A stretch of DNA of 64,000 bases from an uncultured Gemmatimonadales bacterium (GTDB lineage: Bacteria > Gemmatimonadota > Gemmatimonadetes > Longimicrobiales > Gaopeijiaceae). Positions 36,433 through 45,624 of this stretch are shown here, in pieces. Where the stretch lies: contig CALFPJ010000020.1 of NCBI GenBank assembly GCA_937919655.1, positions 62,001 through 126,000 of the forward strand, written 5' to 3'. Each line of letters starts with the position of its first letter. Positions within the stretch are counted from its first letter, which is position 1. The translations under genes and the position numbers were made by a program. Below the pieces are notes generated by a model. The model worked only from the letters and a program-made list of their open reading frames with translations. It was not told the DNA's origin and searched no databases.

Positions 36433-36954
36433 TCACGTAGCGGTGCTATCATCCCGGGCCAGGGGCCAGGGGAATGGCTCCTCCCCCTCTTCTAGCTCCA
36501 ACACCCCGTCCACCTGTAGCGTCCGAACCCGCCCGTCCAAGTACTCTTTCCAAAGAACGATCCTCCCGTCCTGCACGCGACCGATGATCGCATCGCTGAC
36601 CACAATGCGTCTACCTGATTCCCGTTGCGTGGTCGCGAACTGCCACTCTACCGCAAAATCCGCACCTTCCACAGTGATTTGGTGGATGTAGATGCGAGTC
36701 TCGGTATGATCGCGCGAGAAGTCCGTCAACTCCTTGAGCCAGGCACCTTTATCGAGACGACGTTTCGGGTAGGCCAAGCGCGCTCTGTCGTGCAGGATCC
36801 GCTTCAAGAGCGTGGTGTCACCAGCCTCCCAAGCCCGAGCGTGCTGGCGGATGAGTGCCTCGACCGCCCCTCGTTGGCCGTGACTCTGCGATTGGCCATC
36901 CGGCACGCACGACGTGCCGATCAGGAGCAGACTTAGAGCGAGTACACCGCGCAT
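36433..36954 (-). CDS. NTF2-like lipoprotein
   Basis: The 173-residue product has a lipobox (LIGTSC) and an NTF2/SnoaL-like domain (IRQHARAWEAGDTTLLKRIL, VQDGRIVLWKEYLDGRV). It is the last gene of the Fur-box operon, two bases after the cytochrome-b-like gene. It could bind a small cofactor such as flavin or heme, but that is a guess. Confidence 0.7.
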   Translation of the reverse strand: MRGVLALSLLLIGTSCVPDGQSQSHGQRGAVEALIRQHARAWEAGDTTLLKRILHDRARLAYPKRRLDKGAWLKELTDFSRDHTETRIYIHQITVEGADFAVEWQFATTQRESGRRIVVSDAIIGRVQDGRIVLWKEYLDGRVRTLQVDGVLELEEGEEPFPWPLARDDSTAT

Positions 36955-36956
36955 TT

Positions 36957-37505
36957 CTATGACACCTCCGAGTGGGTAGGGGTTCTGGGAGCGATGGCGC
37001 GCGATCCGATGAGACCCTCAGGGCTTGCTTCCGACGGGACGGCCTTGGGGAGAATCAGTATGGGCAGGGAGCTAGGACGCCGCCGTCGTCGCCCCCGAAC
37101 GAAGAGTCGATGAAGCCCAATCGCGGCGGTACACGCGATGCCGAGTGCCAGGTGAGTCCATCCGAGGAGATCGGCCACGAGTGTCGCCGTTGCCGTTTGG
37201 ATCAAATAGCCGGTCAGCACCAGCGGTCCGAACGAAAGGACCGCCGCGACCCCGGTCCGACGACCGGTCGGCAGCTTGGATCGCAAGCTCCTCCAGATGT
37301 GCTGCGTCGTGATCATTCCCACCGCAAAGAGCATAAGCGGTGCCGCCAGGATGTGAGCCTTCAGCGCCCAGGGCTGCAACGGGTGGTTGATCACCGCCCA
37401 TGGCTCGGCGGGCTCCAAGAAGTGCTTCATCCAGAAGTAGGCGACTCCGCTCACGAAGGCTACGGCCGAACTCCAGTACAGAAACCAACGCTGAAAGCGC
37501 GTCAC
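36957..37505 (-). CDS. four-helix membrane protein, DUF4405/cytochrome-b-like
   Basis: The 182-residue protein has four helices (~8-26, 48-68, 87-110, 115-133) with histidines near their ends: WALKAH, TTQH, WTH and GLH. Paired membrane His suggest one or two b-hemes, as in small DUF4405-type proteins that sit next to FMN-binding domains. A basic C-terminal tail follows. GTG at 37505 overlaps the FMN gene's stop, so translation is coupled. It may carry electrons from the membrane to the flavoprotein. Confidence 0.65.
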   Translation of the reverse strand: MTRFQRWFLYWSSAVAFVSGVAYFWMKHFLEPAEPWAVINHPLQPWALKAHILAAPLMLFAVGMITTQHIWRSLRSKLPTGRRTGVAAVLSFGPLVLTGYLIQTATATLVADLLGWTHLALGIACTAAIGLHRLFVRGRRRRRPSSLPILILPKAVPSEASPEGLIGSRAIAPRTPTHSEVS

Positions 37506-38074
37506 CGTCCACCCTTTCCCATCGGGTCAATCACGTGATGCAGGGCGAGCACCCGACCGACCGCGCCCTTCGCCGCCCTTGTGGTCAGTGTCGCCCCCGT
37601 CATGTTCGGCACGTCGCCCTTCATGGAAAGGTCGTCCTCCCACCCCCGCCCCATGAAGAGGGCCAGCCATCCCTCGGGCGACTTGTAGTCGGGTGGCTCG
37701 GAAAACGCGACGACTTCGACGCGCACGATCCTGTCGTCGGATCCGAGCGCGACCATCAGGACCTCGTTGAGGGTCCGGACGCGATGCACATCGAAATAGG
37801 CCACTCCGATCGGCGTCTCCTCCTGCATCGCGAGGTAATAGGTGACGATCATCCCGTCGGGCTCAGAACCCGTGCGCTCCTCGACGCGCCTGGCCTGTTC
37901 CGCCGTGAGAAACGCGGTCCTGCGCTCAAAGCCGCTCGCCTCCGGGAATGCTAGGGCGAGTGCCTCATTTTGTGTGAGTAACGCTTGAGCGGTCGCCGGG
38001 GTCACGCCACCAGCCACCGAGAGCAGGGGGATCGCACACGCTAGCGCCACAGCGGTCGAGGTACGTCTCGTCAA
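37502..38074 (-). CDS. exported FMN-binding domain protein
   Basis: The 190-residue protein starts at TTG 38074, overlapping the porin's stop (TTGA), and has a signal segment (STAVALACAIPLLSVAGG). Its C-terminal domain has the flavinylation motif DVPNMTGATLTT, where the Thr is covalently loaded with FMN by ApbE. The ApbE gene is in the same operon. It would act as a periplasmic electron carrier. Confidence 0.85.
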   Translation of the reverse strand: MTRRTSTAVALACAIPLLSVAGGVTPATAQALLTQNEALALAFPEASGFERRTAFLTAEQARRVEERTGSEPDGMIVTYYLAMQEETPIGVAYFDVHRVRTLNEVLMVALGSDDRIVRVEVVAFSEPPDYKSPEGWLALFMGRGWEDDLSMKGDVPNMTGATLTTRAAKGAVGRVLALHHVIDPMGKGGR

Positions 38075-39408
38075 AAGAGATATCCAAGCGCGACGCTGAA
38101 CTTGTTGACGCCGGTTTCCGCGGCATTGCTGTGAATCTGATAGTCCATCTTCAACACCACATCTCCAATCGGTCTCCATGCGAGTCCTAGAGACAGGGCA
38201 TTCAGGTCATTGGAAGGATTCGTGGTGAAGCCAGTCGGCACGCTCTCTTGCGTGTTGAGCGCCTCGTAGCGGAAGTACGGCAGGAGCTGGTGCTCAGTAG
38301 CCGTCTGCCAAAGGACATCGTAGCCGAGCTGCACGTACCAGCCACCCATCGAATCGCCCACGGAGTCGTCTCCCGACAGCCCCTTCAGGGTGTTGAGCTG
38401 CTCCGCTTGGTCGAGCGTCGCTCCGGCAACGAGGGCCTGGCCCTCCCACCCATGAGCGAGGTAGCGGCCATGCGCCTCCCAGATCTGGGCCCTGGCGTCC
38501 ACCACTACGCCGTTCAGCTCCCGACCCTGGCCGGTGTTGCCGTAGTACAACGAGCCGCCGAGCATGAGGCCCGCGACGCCGCGATAGTCCACCCGACCGA
38601 CGAGTCCCATGTCCTCGGCCAACGCCTTGGACCCCTTCTGGCGGCCACCCCGCAGCCCCTCGTCGCTGAAGCCCTTCGCCTTCGACGACCCGCCGCCGAC
38701 CCCGTCGAACGAGTTCAAGACGTAGGCACGGTACGACCATTTGTCGCTCTCGCCGAACACGCCGATGCCGGATTCCCGCCAGGTGCTCGGAATGATGCGT
38801 GACTCTGTGAGTGATCGACCTGTCCCCAGGAAGATGGGCGGCTCGTGCATCTCGTTGACGAGCCCCATCGGAACCAGGAGGAGGCCGGCTCGGACACCGA
38901 AGTCTTCACGGATGCGATAATCCACATATGCGAATTCCAGCGACACCTCACCGGCCTGCCCGCTAGAGGCGTGCTCGACCTCGGTCTCCGAGTTGAACAG
39001 GAGTCGGTCGTTGAACTTGTAGCCCACATAAACGATGCCCCGCAGGGCGTCGAGTTGGTCGATTTTCCCGGACGGGGAGCCATTCTCACGGCTGCCGGAG
39101 TAATGGTCGTATAGGAATTCGCCGTATCCTCCGATCGAAACGCCTTCCTGCGCGCGGTATACCTTGGAGGCCGCGGGTGCCAGACCAAACCGAGGGGAGG
39201 CGGCCTCGACGCCACCAGCACCCAAGACAACACCAGCACCCAAATTGAGCCGCTCGAGCTCCTGGGTGACGACATCGAGTTGACGCTCCAGTCGGTCGAT
39301 TCGTGCCGAATCGGTGGGTGACTGCGCGAGGAGGTGTGGAGCCTGCGTGGCCAGCACGGCCACGGCTCCGACGAAAAGATATGTGGAGAAATGCGCGAAG
39401 CGCTTCAT
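38071..39408 (-). CDS. outer-membrane porin (phosphate-selective/OprP-like)
   Basis: The 445-residue protein has a signal peptide, a short coiled coil (ARIDRLERQLDVVTQELERL) and then a barrel with many aromatic-ended strands to a C-terminal Phe (VALGYLF). It resembles the phosphate-selective porin O/P superfamily; substrate choice in this group is poor to predict. It lies in the Fur-box operon between ApbE and the FMN protein. Confidence 0.8.
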   Translation of the reverse strand: MKRFAHFSTYLFVGAVAVLATQAPHLLAQSPTDSARIDRLERQLDVVTQELERLNLGAGVVLGAGGVEAASPRFGLAPAASKVYRAQEGVSIGGYGEFLYDHYSGSRENGSPSGKIDQLDALRGIVYVGYKFNDRLLFNSETEVEHASSGQAGEVSLEFAYVDYRIREDFGVRAGLLLVPMGLVNEMHEPPIFLGTGRSLTESRIIPSTWRESGIGVFGESDKWSYRAYVLNSFDGVGGGSSKAKGFSDEGLRGGRQKGSKALAEDMGLVGRVDYRGVAGLMLGGSLYYGNTGQGRELNGVVVDARAQIWEAHGRYLAHGWEGQALVAGATLDQAEQLNTLKGLSGDDSVGDSMGGWYVQLGYDVLWQTATEHQLLPYFRYEALNTQESVPTGFTTNPSNDLNALSLGLAWRPIGDVVLKMDYQIHSNAAETGVNKFSVALGYLF

Positions 39409-39412
39409 AGCC

Positions 39413-40462
39413 CTAGTGGGTGTTGATGGTTGAGTTGACCTGGGTCCGGCCCAGGATCTGTGCCATGCGAGGGTTCATCGCAGGCGTGAGAGCCCCGTCG
39501 CTGTCTTGGAGGAAGAGCACGCCGACGTCCGCCAAGGAATCGGCAAGCATCATGCCGGCTTGGGGACCCAGTACGAAGAACGCGGTCGACAGGATGTCAG
39601 CCACGAGTGGATCTCGGGCCACTACGGTGACGCTTCCCCAGGGGGGCACAGGCTGACCCATCCTGGGATCAAGGATGTGGCCGAATCTCTGACCGTCGAC
39701 GACAACGTTCCGCTCCCTTTGGCCACTCGTGGCGACAGACGCGTCAGCGATACAGAGGGACATCACTGCCCTCGCTCGATCGCTCGGATGTGCCACGGAA
39801 ACTGAAACTGCCGTGTCACCGAAGACGACGAGCTGGCCACCGAGATCAATGATGGCACTCCGAACGCCACGGGCAGCCAGCGTGTCGCGAGCCGTCCGCA
39901 GCGCGGCACCCTTGCCGAAGCCGCCCGCGTCGATCCATGCGCCTTCCCGGTACCGAATCAGCGCGCCGGACTCCCTTTCGATCCAAGCGCCTCGGTCTCC
40001 TGTCGCTGAAAGCGCTTCCTGCACTTCGGCGCTTGAGGGGTGACGGCCGCTTCCTCTGAGATCCCACGCGTCGATCAGCGCCCCGACGACTGGATGGAAC
40101 GCGCCTCCCGTTCGGTCAGCCCAGCGGGCGACCTCGGCGAGCAGCCCCGCGACCTCAGGCGTCGCCGTTGTTACCTGGCCGACTGGAGCGTGCCCTAGCA
40201 GGCTAAGCTGACTATGGGCATCCCACGTCGAGATTTCACGCTCAAGCTGAACCATAGCGCGCAGCGCAGCCTCGCTTGCGGCCAGAGCGGCACCTCGACC
40301 GCCCGCTTCGACCTCAATGCGCGCGGTCGTGCCCATGACCACCGTCGTCCGACGCACAGACTCCCCTGTTCCCTGATACGAGAGCGCGCGCGTCGGGGCC
40401 ATGAGAAGCAATGCGGCCCCGAGAAGGAGCCGGGTTCCCGAGCAAAGCCCTATGCACGTCAT
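39413..40462 (-). CDS. apbE: FAD:protein FMN transferase ApbE
   Basis: The 349-residue enzyme has a signal peptide, MGTTARIEVEAGG, ISTWDAHSQLS, WIDAGGFGKGAALRTARD, GGQLVVFG and a catalytic/Mg-binding C-terminal GHILDPRMGQP and DPLVADILSTAFFVLG, as in ApbE. It attaches FMN to Thr of the [ST]GA[ST]xT motif, found in the third gene downstream. The ATG at 40462 has GAGG upstream. It is the first gene of the Fur-box operon. Confidence 0.9.
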   Translation of the reverse strand: MTCIGLCSGTRLLLGAALLLMAPTRALSYQGTGESVRRTTVVMGTTARIEVEAGGRGAALAASEAALRAMVQLEREISTWDAHSQLSLLGHAPVGQVTTATPEVAGLLAEVARWADRTGGAFHPVVGALIDAWDLRGSGRHPSSAEVQEALSATGDRGAWIERESGALIRYREGAWIDAGGFGKGAALRTARDTLAARGVRSAIIDLGGQLVVFGDTAVSVSVAHPSDRARAVMSLCIADASVATSGQRERNVVVDGQRFGHILDPRMGQPVPPWGSVTVVARDPLVADILSTAFFVLGPQAGMMLADSLADVGVLFLQDSDGALTPAMNPRMAQILGRTQVNSTINTH

Positions 40463-40494
40463 CGTACCTCGCCCGGGAGACACCCAAAATGAGA

Positions 40495-40549
40495 TTGAGA
40501 ACCATTCTCAACAGAGTTAGACAGTAAGCATCACATATCTACTGGTCAA
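40495..40549 (-). promoter_or_regulatory. promoter with Fur-like box for the apbE operon
   Basis: On the minus strand a -35 TTGACC (40544-40549) and -10 TACTGT (40521-40526) are spaced by 17 bases. Just downstream lies TTGAGAACCATTCTCAA (40495-40511), a near-palindrome fitting the 7-1-7 Fur pattern (TGAGAAC-C-ATTCTCA). A bound repressor would cover the start site, so iron repression of the operon is likely. Confidence 0.65.
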
Positions 40550-40577
40550 TGGGGTGTCCTTGGCCTAGCCGGCCGGG

Positions 40578-41915
40578 GTGGCTTTGACGCGCCGATGGAG
40601 GATGATTCGCGGCTCTCAGGCCCCACTAGCCATGGGCCGCCGCATGTATTTAGCTACTGGCTTTGAGGATGTTTCTACACTGGGGGTTTTCACAGCCCGG
40701 GCAGCGGAAACCGTACTGTTTGGTGCATGCCTCCCCGCTCTCAAGATGCTCATGAACGATCTCAGCGAGCGCGTCCCGATCATGTCGGCACTCCTTGAGC
40801 GCCGGGACCTCCCCCTCCCCACGCGCCGCAGCGTGATCACCGCGCTGTCGGCGGTGGATGGTCGAGACGCCCGCGATGCGCTCCTCAGACTCGCCGACGA
40901 GCCCGCGCCCGGCCCCGCGGCGCTCACGTCGCTGCTGAGGATGCGCGGGGCCGACGAGATCGACGTGGTGGATCCGGCCGCACTTGCTGGGATCGTGGCC
41001 GAGGAAATTCGCAAAGTCCTGATTTTCTCGCTTGTGTCCAGCGGCTTGCGGCGTGCCGCAGCAACGAATCCGCGCAACATGTTCGTCGCAGACGAATTGG
41101 ATAATCTTCGCATGAGGTCTGTGCACCGCGTGGTGCGTGTTCTGGCTCTTTCTTACGACCCCGCGCGCCTTAGCGCCGTCGGAGCCGCGCTCGTGAGCCA
41201 TGACGTTTCGCGCGGCAGTAACGCCCTGGAGCTGCTTGAGGGTTCGATATCAGGGGCGACGGCGGCCATGGTCATGCCCTTCATGGAAATCGCAGCTGAA
41301 GACTTTCCCGAAGGCCCTATTATGGAACAGGTCGCCGATGCGGCCGACGTCATTAAGTATCCGGGCGAACACCTGACGAAAGAGAAAGATTGGTGGCCCC
41401 ACTCACTCGGCCTTCATGTCTTGGGGTGTGACGAAGATATCAGCACCCCGGGCCGCTCAAAGGACCTTTTAGAAAAGGAAGGCACCATGATCCCCTTGAT
41501 CGAGAAGGTCATGATCCTCAAGGGATCCGAGTTGTTCCGTAATTTTCCAGGCGCCGACCTGGCAGGCATCGCGTCGCTAGCGCACGTGGTGCACCTGGAG
41601 GCCGATGAGGTGGTCTTCAACCAGGGCGAATACGGCGATGCCTTTTATATGGTCGTGAGCGGGGGCATCCGCATTACGAGAGGCGTGACCGAGCTCGCGA
41701 TTCTCGGATCGCGAGAGGGGTTCGGGGAAATGGCGATCCTCGACCGAGAGACTCGGTCCGCCACGGCAACCGCCGCAGAGGCGACCACGCTCCTTCGCAT
41801 TGATCAGGACCCATTCGATCAATTGATCGAGCAGAATCCCGCCGTCGCCCGGGGGATCTACAGAGTGCTGACCGAACGGTTGAGAAACACGCTCGCACAG
41901 GTCGCGGCAGGTTGA
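40578..41915 (+). CDS. HEAT-like repeat protein with cNMP-binding domain
   Basis: The 445-residue product has a helical HEAT-like part (~70-290) and a C-terminal cyclic-nucleotide-binding fold (residues ~325-440; NQGEYGDAFYMVVSGG, GEMAILDRETRSATATA). The order resembles the C-terminal half of Npt1/Npt2-type nucleotide transporters fused to HEAT and cNMP domains, but the transporter half is absent upstream. It could be a free-standing regulator or the tail of a truncated gene. GTG 40578 is the earliest start; ATGs at 40596 or later are possible. Confidence 0.65.
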   Translation: MALTRRWRMIRGSQAPLAMGRRMYLATGFEDVSTLGVFTARAAETVLFGACLPALKMLMNDLSERVPIMSALLERRDLPLPTRRSVITALSAVDGRDARDALLRLADEPAPGPAALTSLLRMRGADEIDVVDPAALAGIVAEEIRKVLIFSLVSSGLRRAAATNPRNMFVADELDNLRMRSVHRVVRVLALSYDPARLSAVGAALVSHDVSRGSNALELLEGSISGATAAMVMPFMEIAAEDFPEGPIMEQVADAADVIKYPGEHLTKEKDWWPHSLGLHVLGCDEDISTPGRSKDLLEKEGTMIPLIEKVMILKGSELFRNFPGADLAGIASLAHVVHLEADEVVFNQGEYGDAFYMVVSGGIRITRGVTELAILGSREGFGEMAILDRETRSATATAAEATTLLRIDQDPFDQLIEQNPAVARGIYRVLTERLRNTLAQVAAG

Positions 41916-41998
41916 CCCAACGGCCGTCTAAATCTTCCCGATAATCCAACTCAGGAAGAGCTTAGCGATTCGCTTCAGAATAAGTACCATGCTGCCTC

Positions 41999-44284
41999 CT
42001 ACGGGCGACTTTGACTGAAGGGTTCCTCGACCCCGAGGTTGGCGCGCCTCAATCTGAGGCTATTCCCGACCACGCTGACTGAACTGAATGCCATCGCGAT
42101 CGCTGCGAGGATCGGGTGCAGGGCCCTCAGCATCATCGGCAGGAAGGTGAGCGAAAAGAGCGCTCCGGCGGCAACCGGGATCAGCACGACGTTGTAGAAG
42201 AACGCCCAAAACAAGTTCTGCTCAATGGTGCGCATGGTCGCCCGACTCAGCGCGAGCGCCAGGGGCACGGCACGGAGATCTCCGCGCATGAGCGTGACGT
42301 CTGCAGCTTCCATCGCTACGTCCGTCCCAGTTCCAAGTGCGAGACCCACATCTGCTTGGGCGAGCGCGGGCGCGTCATTGATACCATCGCCGACCATCGC
42401 CACGACTCCCTCTTTTTGGAGACGAACGATCGCCTCCGCCTTCTGGTCAGGGAGAACTTCTGCGAGGACCTCGTCGATGCCGGCTTCCACCGCGATCGCA
42501 CGAGCGGTCGCTTCACGGTCGCCCGTGAGCATGATGACGCGTAGGCCCGACGCGCGGAGTTCCGCCACGGCCTCGCGTGACCCTTCCTTGAGCGTGTCGG
42601 CCACACCGAGGATACCGATCACCTGCCCCTCTCGGGCGACCCACAAAGGCGTGTGGGCGGCTGCCTCGACGTCGCGTTCGACATCGAGCAGATGGGAGGT
42701 GTCCACCTCATTTTGCTCCAAGAGGCGTCTGGAGCCAAGGAGCACGAGGGCGCCGTCGATCGTGGCCTTCACGCCCATCCCCACCGCAGCCTCGAACGCC
42801 GTCGGGTCGGTCGGTGTGACCCCTTCTTCCGCTGCCGCCGCGGTCACCGCAGAGGCGATCGGATGTTCGCTCCGGGACTCCGCTGACGCCGCAATGTGGA
42901 GCAGCGCCAGGCGGTCACCGTCCACCGCATGAACGGAGCGCACGACCGGCTCGCCGCGCGTAACCGTGCCCGTCTTGTCGAGCACGACGATGTCCACTTG
43001 GCGCGCGCGCTCTAGCGCCTCGGAACTACGAAAGAGAATCCCCATGCGCGCGCCCCTTCCCGTGCCGACCATCACTGCGGTGGGCGTGGCGAGCCCCAGC
43101 GCACACGGACAGGCGATCACCAGCACCGCCACCAACCTGATAAGCGCAGGCGTGAATCCCGCGTCGAGGACCAACCACCACACAAGGAAGGTCCCAGCGG
43201 CAAGCACGATCACAGTGGGCACGAAAACCGCCGCAACCCGATCCGCGAGCTTCTGGATGGGTGCCTTACTGCCCTGCGCCTCGCGCACGAGGCGGATCAC
43301 CTGGGCTAACGCGGTGTCTGCTCCGACCTTCGTGGCACTCAGTCGGAACGCACCGACTCGGTTGACGGTCGCGCCGACCACGGTGTCGCCAAGCGCCTTC
43401 TCGACCGGCATGCTCTCTCCGGTCAGCATGCTCTCGTCCACGGTGGAAGCCCCCTCGACGACGGTGCCGTCGATAGGAATGCGCTCGCCCGGTCGAACCG
43501 AGATCACGTCGCCTACGATGACCTCAGCCACGGCAATCTCAAGCTCGACACCATCCCGTACCACACGAGCGGTGTCCGGCTGCAAGCTCATGAGCTGGCG
43601 GATCGCGGCGCTGGTCTCTCCCTTGGCGCGCACCTCGAGAAGCTTGCCGAGTTTGATGAGGGTGATGATAAGCGCCGCTGTCTCGAAGTAGACGTGCTCG
43701 CCAGCCGCGACCGTGCCCAACGTGAGCGCCGCAGCAACTACGACCGAATACACGAACGCCACGGACGACCCCAGCGCCACCAAGACATCCATATTGGCGG
43801 CGCCCGCACGCAGGGACTTAAACGCCCCTTCGTAGTAGTCCCACCCCACGTAGAACTGGACCGGAGCGGCGAGCGCGAACATGAGCCAGTTAACCCACGG
43901 CGCGTGCGCCCAGGCGCCCAGAAGGGCGAAGTCGCGCGACATGCTCAAGAGGAAAAGCGGGCCGGCGAATGCCACACCAACCCAGAACTTGCGCGTCTGG
44001 ACGACGACCTCCCTCGACCGCACCTCCTGCTCTGCGGCTCCCATGTCACCTTCGGCCACGTCAACAACCCCATACCCTACCCGTTCCACCGCCGCCGCCA
44101 GTTCCTTGACCCCAACCGCGTCGTCGCCGAGCTGCACTGTGGCACGTTCGGAGGCATAGTTCACGGACACGCCCGTAACACCGACCGTCTTCTTGAGCGC
44201 CCGCTCGACGGTCGCCGCACAATTGACGCAGGTCATGCCGGTGATGGGGAACGTGACTTCCCGGCCCTTCACTTCAGAGGTCAT
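41999..44284 (-). CDS. copA: copper-exporting P-type ATPase CopA
   Basis: The 761-residue pump has one N-terminal metal-binding domain (GMTCVNC), eight helices, the membrane CPC motif ([11 protein letters not shown]), the phosphorylated [11 protein letters not shown] and [11 protein letters not shown] hinge. The CPC plus trailing Asn/Tyr/Met context fits the Cu(I) class. It exports copper from the cytoplasm using ATP. CopZ and CsoR are encoded directly upstream in the same operon. Confidence 0.93.
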   Translation of the reverse strand: MTSEVKGREVTFPITGMTCVNCAATVERALKKTVGVTGVSVNYASERATVQLGDDAVGVKELAAAVERVGYGVVDVAEGDMGAAEQEVRSREVVVQTRKFWVGVAFAGPLFLLSMSRDFALLGAWAHAPWVNWLMFALAAPVQFYVGWDYYEGAFKSLRAGAANMDVLVALGSSVAFVYSVVVAAALTLGTVAAGEHVYFETAALIITLIKLGKLLEVRAKGETSAAIRQLMSLQPDTARVVRDGVELEIAVAEVIVGDVISVRPGERIPIDGTVVEGASTVDESMLTGESMPVEKALGDTVVGATVNRVGAFRLSATKVGADTALAQVIRLVREAQGSKAPIQKLADRVAAVFVPTVIVLAAGTFLVWWLVLDAGFTPALIRLVAVLVIACPCALGLATPTAVMVGTGRGARMGILFRSSEALERARQVDIVVLDKTGTVTRGEPVVRSVHAVDGDRLALLHIAASAESRSEHPIASAVTAAAAEEGVTPTDPTAFEAAVGMGVKATIDGALVLLGSRRLLEQNEVDTSHLLDVERDVEAAAHTPLWVAREGQVIGILGVADTLKEGSREAVAELRASGLRVIMLTGDREATARAIAVEAGIDEVLAEVLPDQKAEAIVRLQKEGVVAMVGDGINDAPALAQADVGLALGTGTDVAMEAADVTLMRGDLRAVPLALALSRATMRTIEQNLFWAFFYNVVLIPVAAGALFSLTFLPMMLRALHPILAAIAMAFSSVSVVGNSLRLRRANLGVEEPFSQSRP

Positions 44285-44300
44285 GGTTCGTCGCCTGGGG

Positions 44301-44510
44301 TCAGCCTACCGGTGGGTAGTTGATGTCCTTCATCACGTCTTCTATCACCACCCAGTCAGTGGTGTCGGGGTCCCACGATACGGTCACCGTGCGGGCGGCC
44401 TGCTCGGCCTTGACCGCCGTGACGCCGTCCACCTCGGATACCTCACGCTCAATGGTCGCCACGCAGTGCCCGCAGCTGATGCTGGGCACGTTCACCGTCT
44501 TAGTCATCAT
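44301..44510 (-). CDS. copZ: copper chaperone CopZ
   Basis: The 69-residue protein is a lone HMA domain with the metal site SISCGHC and the usual beta-alpha-beta-beta-alpha-beta pattern. It delivers Cu(I) to CopA, encoded 16 bases downstream, and to CsoR. The second alternative start is one codon in (MTKTV). Confidence 0.9.
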   Translation of the reverse strand: MMTKTVNVPSISCGHCVATIEREVSEVDGVTAVKAEQAARTVTVSWDPDTTDWVVIEDVMKDINYPPVG

Positions 44511-44525
44511 TTCACTCCCCTGGTT

Positions 44526-44804
44526 TTAAGATTTTCCGGTGGCTTCAAAAACCTGGAGTAACTCTCCAAGCACTTGTTCCTTCTCAGCATCGTCGGTTCC
44601 TCGGATCGCGCTCGTGACACAGTGATGGAGGTGCTGATCCAGAATGAGCCCGCTGACTTTCTTCAGGGCTCGCTGAATGGCCAAAATCTGGTTGACCACA
44701 TCGATGCAATAGGCGCCCTCCCCAACCATGCGCTCGACCCCGCGTACATGCCCCTCGACACTCTTGAGTCGGCGGACCACGTCCGCGGTGCGTTCATCGT
44801 GCAT
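44526..44804 (-). CDS. csoR: copper-sensing repressor CsoR
   Basis: From ATG 44804 the 92-residue product is a CsoR/RcnR helical repressor: RRLKSVEGHVRGVERMV, with the Cu(I) ligands Cys (EGAYCIDVV), then His and Cys in DQHLHHCV. Cu binding releases DNA and derepresses the operon. A matching operator lies 50 bases upstream. It is the first gene of csoR-copZ-copA. Confidence 0.9.
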   Translation of the reverse strand: MHDERTADVVRRLKSVEGHVRGVERMVGEGAYCIDVVNQILAIQRALKKVSGLILDQHLHHCVTSAIRGTDDAEKEQVLGELLQVFEATGKS

Positions 44805-44851
44805 TGACTTCAGAACTCCCTGAGATCTCACATTTTTCCAATTGACACCCC

Positions 44852-44904
44852 TACCCCCCTGGGGGGGGATAGATTGAAGCTAACGACCCCGTGTGGAGCG
44901 TCAA
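44852..44904 (-). promoter_or_regulatory. CsoR operator and promoter of the csoR-copZ-copA operon
   Basis: The near-palindrome TACCCCCCTGGGGGGGGATA (44852-44871) matches CsoR sites. On the minus strand a -35 TTGACG (44899-44904) and weak -10 TAGCTT (44877-44882) are spaced by 16 bases, placing the operator over the start site. A TTGACA at 44842 on the plus strand lacks a -10. Confidence 0.65.
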
Positions 44905-44944
44905 CCGCACTTGTCGAGGCCAACTCATCCGGACATCTTCCGGC

Positions 44945-45598
44945 ATGTCACTCAAGTCCTCAATCAAGACGGTTCTGACGCTCGGCCAAGGTGTGGCCAC
45001 GGGCCTTCCCGACGCGGCCGATGACGCAGACCCCATCGACCTGTTTCGTGCCTGGTTCTCAGCAGCTGAGGAATCCGGGTTGCTCCTCCCTGAGTCCACC
45101 GCGCTGGCCACGGCGACGCCCGATGGTGTCCCTTCGGTCCGTATGGTGCTGCTTAAGGAGGTCGACGAACGCGGTTTCGTGTTCTTCACCAACTACGAGA
45201 GCCGGAAGGCCGACGAGCTCGAAGCGAACCCGCACGCGGCGTTGTGCTTCCATTGGGCTGTGTTACAACGGCAGGTACGCGTGAATGGCCAGGTCGAGCG
45301 TGTCTCGGCGGAGGAGAGCTACGCCTACTTCGCCAGTCGCGGAAAAGGAAGTCGTATCGGAGCCTGGGCGTCGAAGCAGAGCCGCCCGCTCCCTGAGAGG
45401 GAGGAATTGGAGCAGAGGGTCGCCGAGTACGGCAGCACATTCAAAGGCGATGACGTCCCGCTTCCACCTCACTGGGGCGGCTACCTGATTCGCCCCAGCC
45501 AGATCGAATTCTGGCAGGGGCGAGCAGACAGGCTGCACGACCGCCTCGTCTTTACTCGGTCCGGGACCGGTTGGACTACGAAGCGCCTCTACCCGTGA
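44945..45598 (+). CDS. pdxH: pyridoxamine 5'-phosphate oxidase
   Basis: The 217-residue FMN enzyme makes pyridoxal 5'-phosphate. It has PSVRMVLLKEVDERGFVFFT, NYESRKADEL, RVSAEESYAYFASR, ASKQSRPL and the C-terminal IEFWQGRADRLHDR and WTTKRLYP, all typical of PdxH. ATG 44945 gives the usual length; GTG 44891 would add a non-conserved tail. It is divergent from csoR. Confidence 0.92.
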   Translation: MSLKSSIKTVLTLGQGVATGLPDAADDADPIDLFRAWFSAAEESGLLLPESTALATATPDGVPSVRMVLLKEVDERGFVFFTNYESRKADELEANPHAALCFHWAVLQRQVRVNGQVERVSAEESYAYFASRGKGSRIGAWASKQSRPLPEREELEQRVAEYGSTFKGDDVPLPPHWGGYLIRPSQIEFWQGRADRLHDRLVFTRSGTGWTTKRLYP

Positions 45599-45624
45599 TA
45601 GGGTGACCGGTTCGGCGACGCCGT

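Noticed and set aside
44842-44847. TTGACA as a pdxH promoter
   Set aside because: No -10 hexamer occurs at 16-18 bases; the sequence there is the G-run of the CsoR operator.
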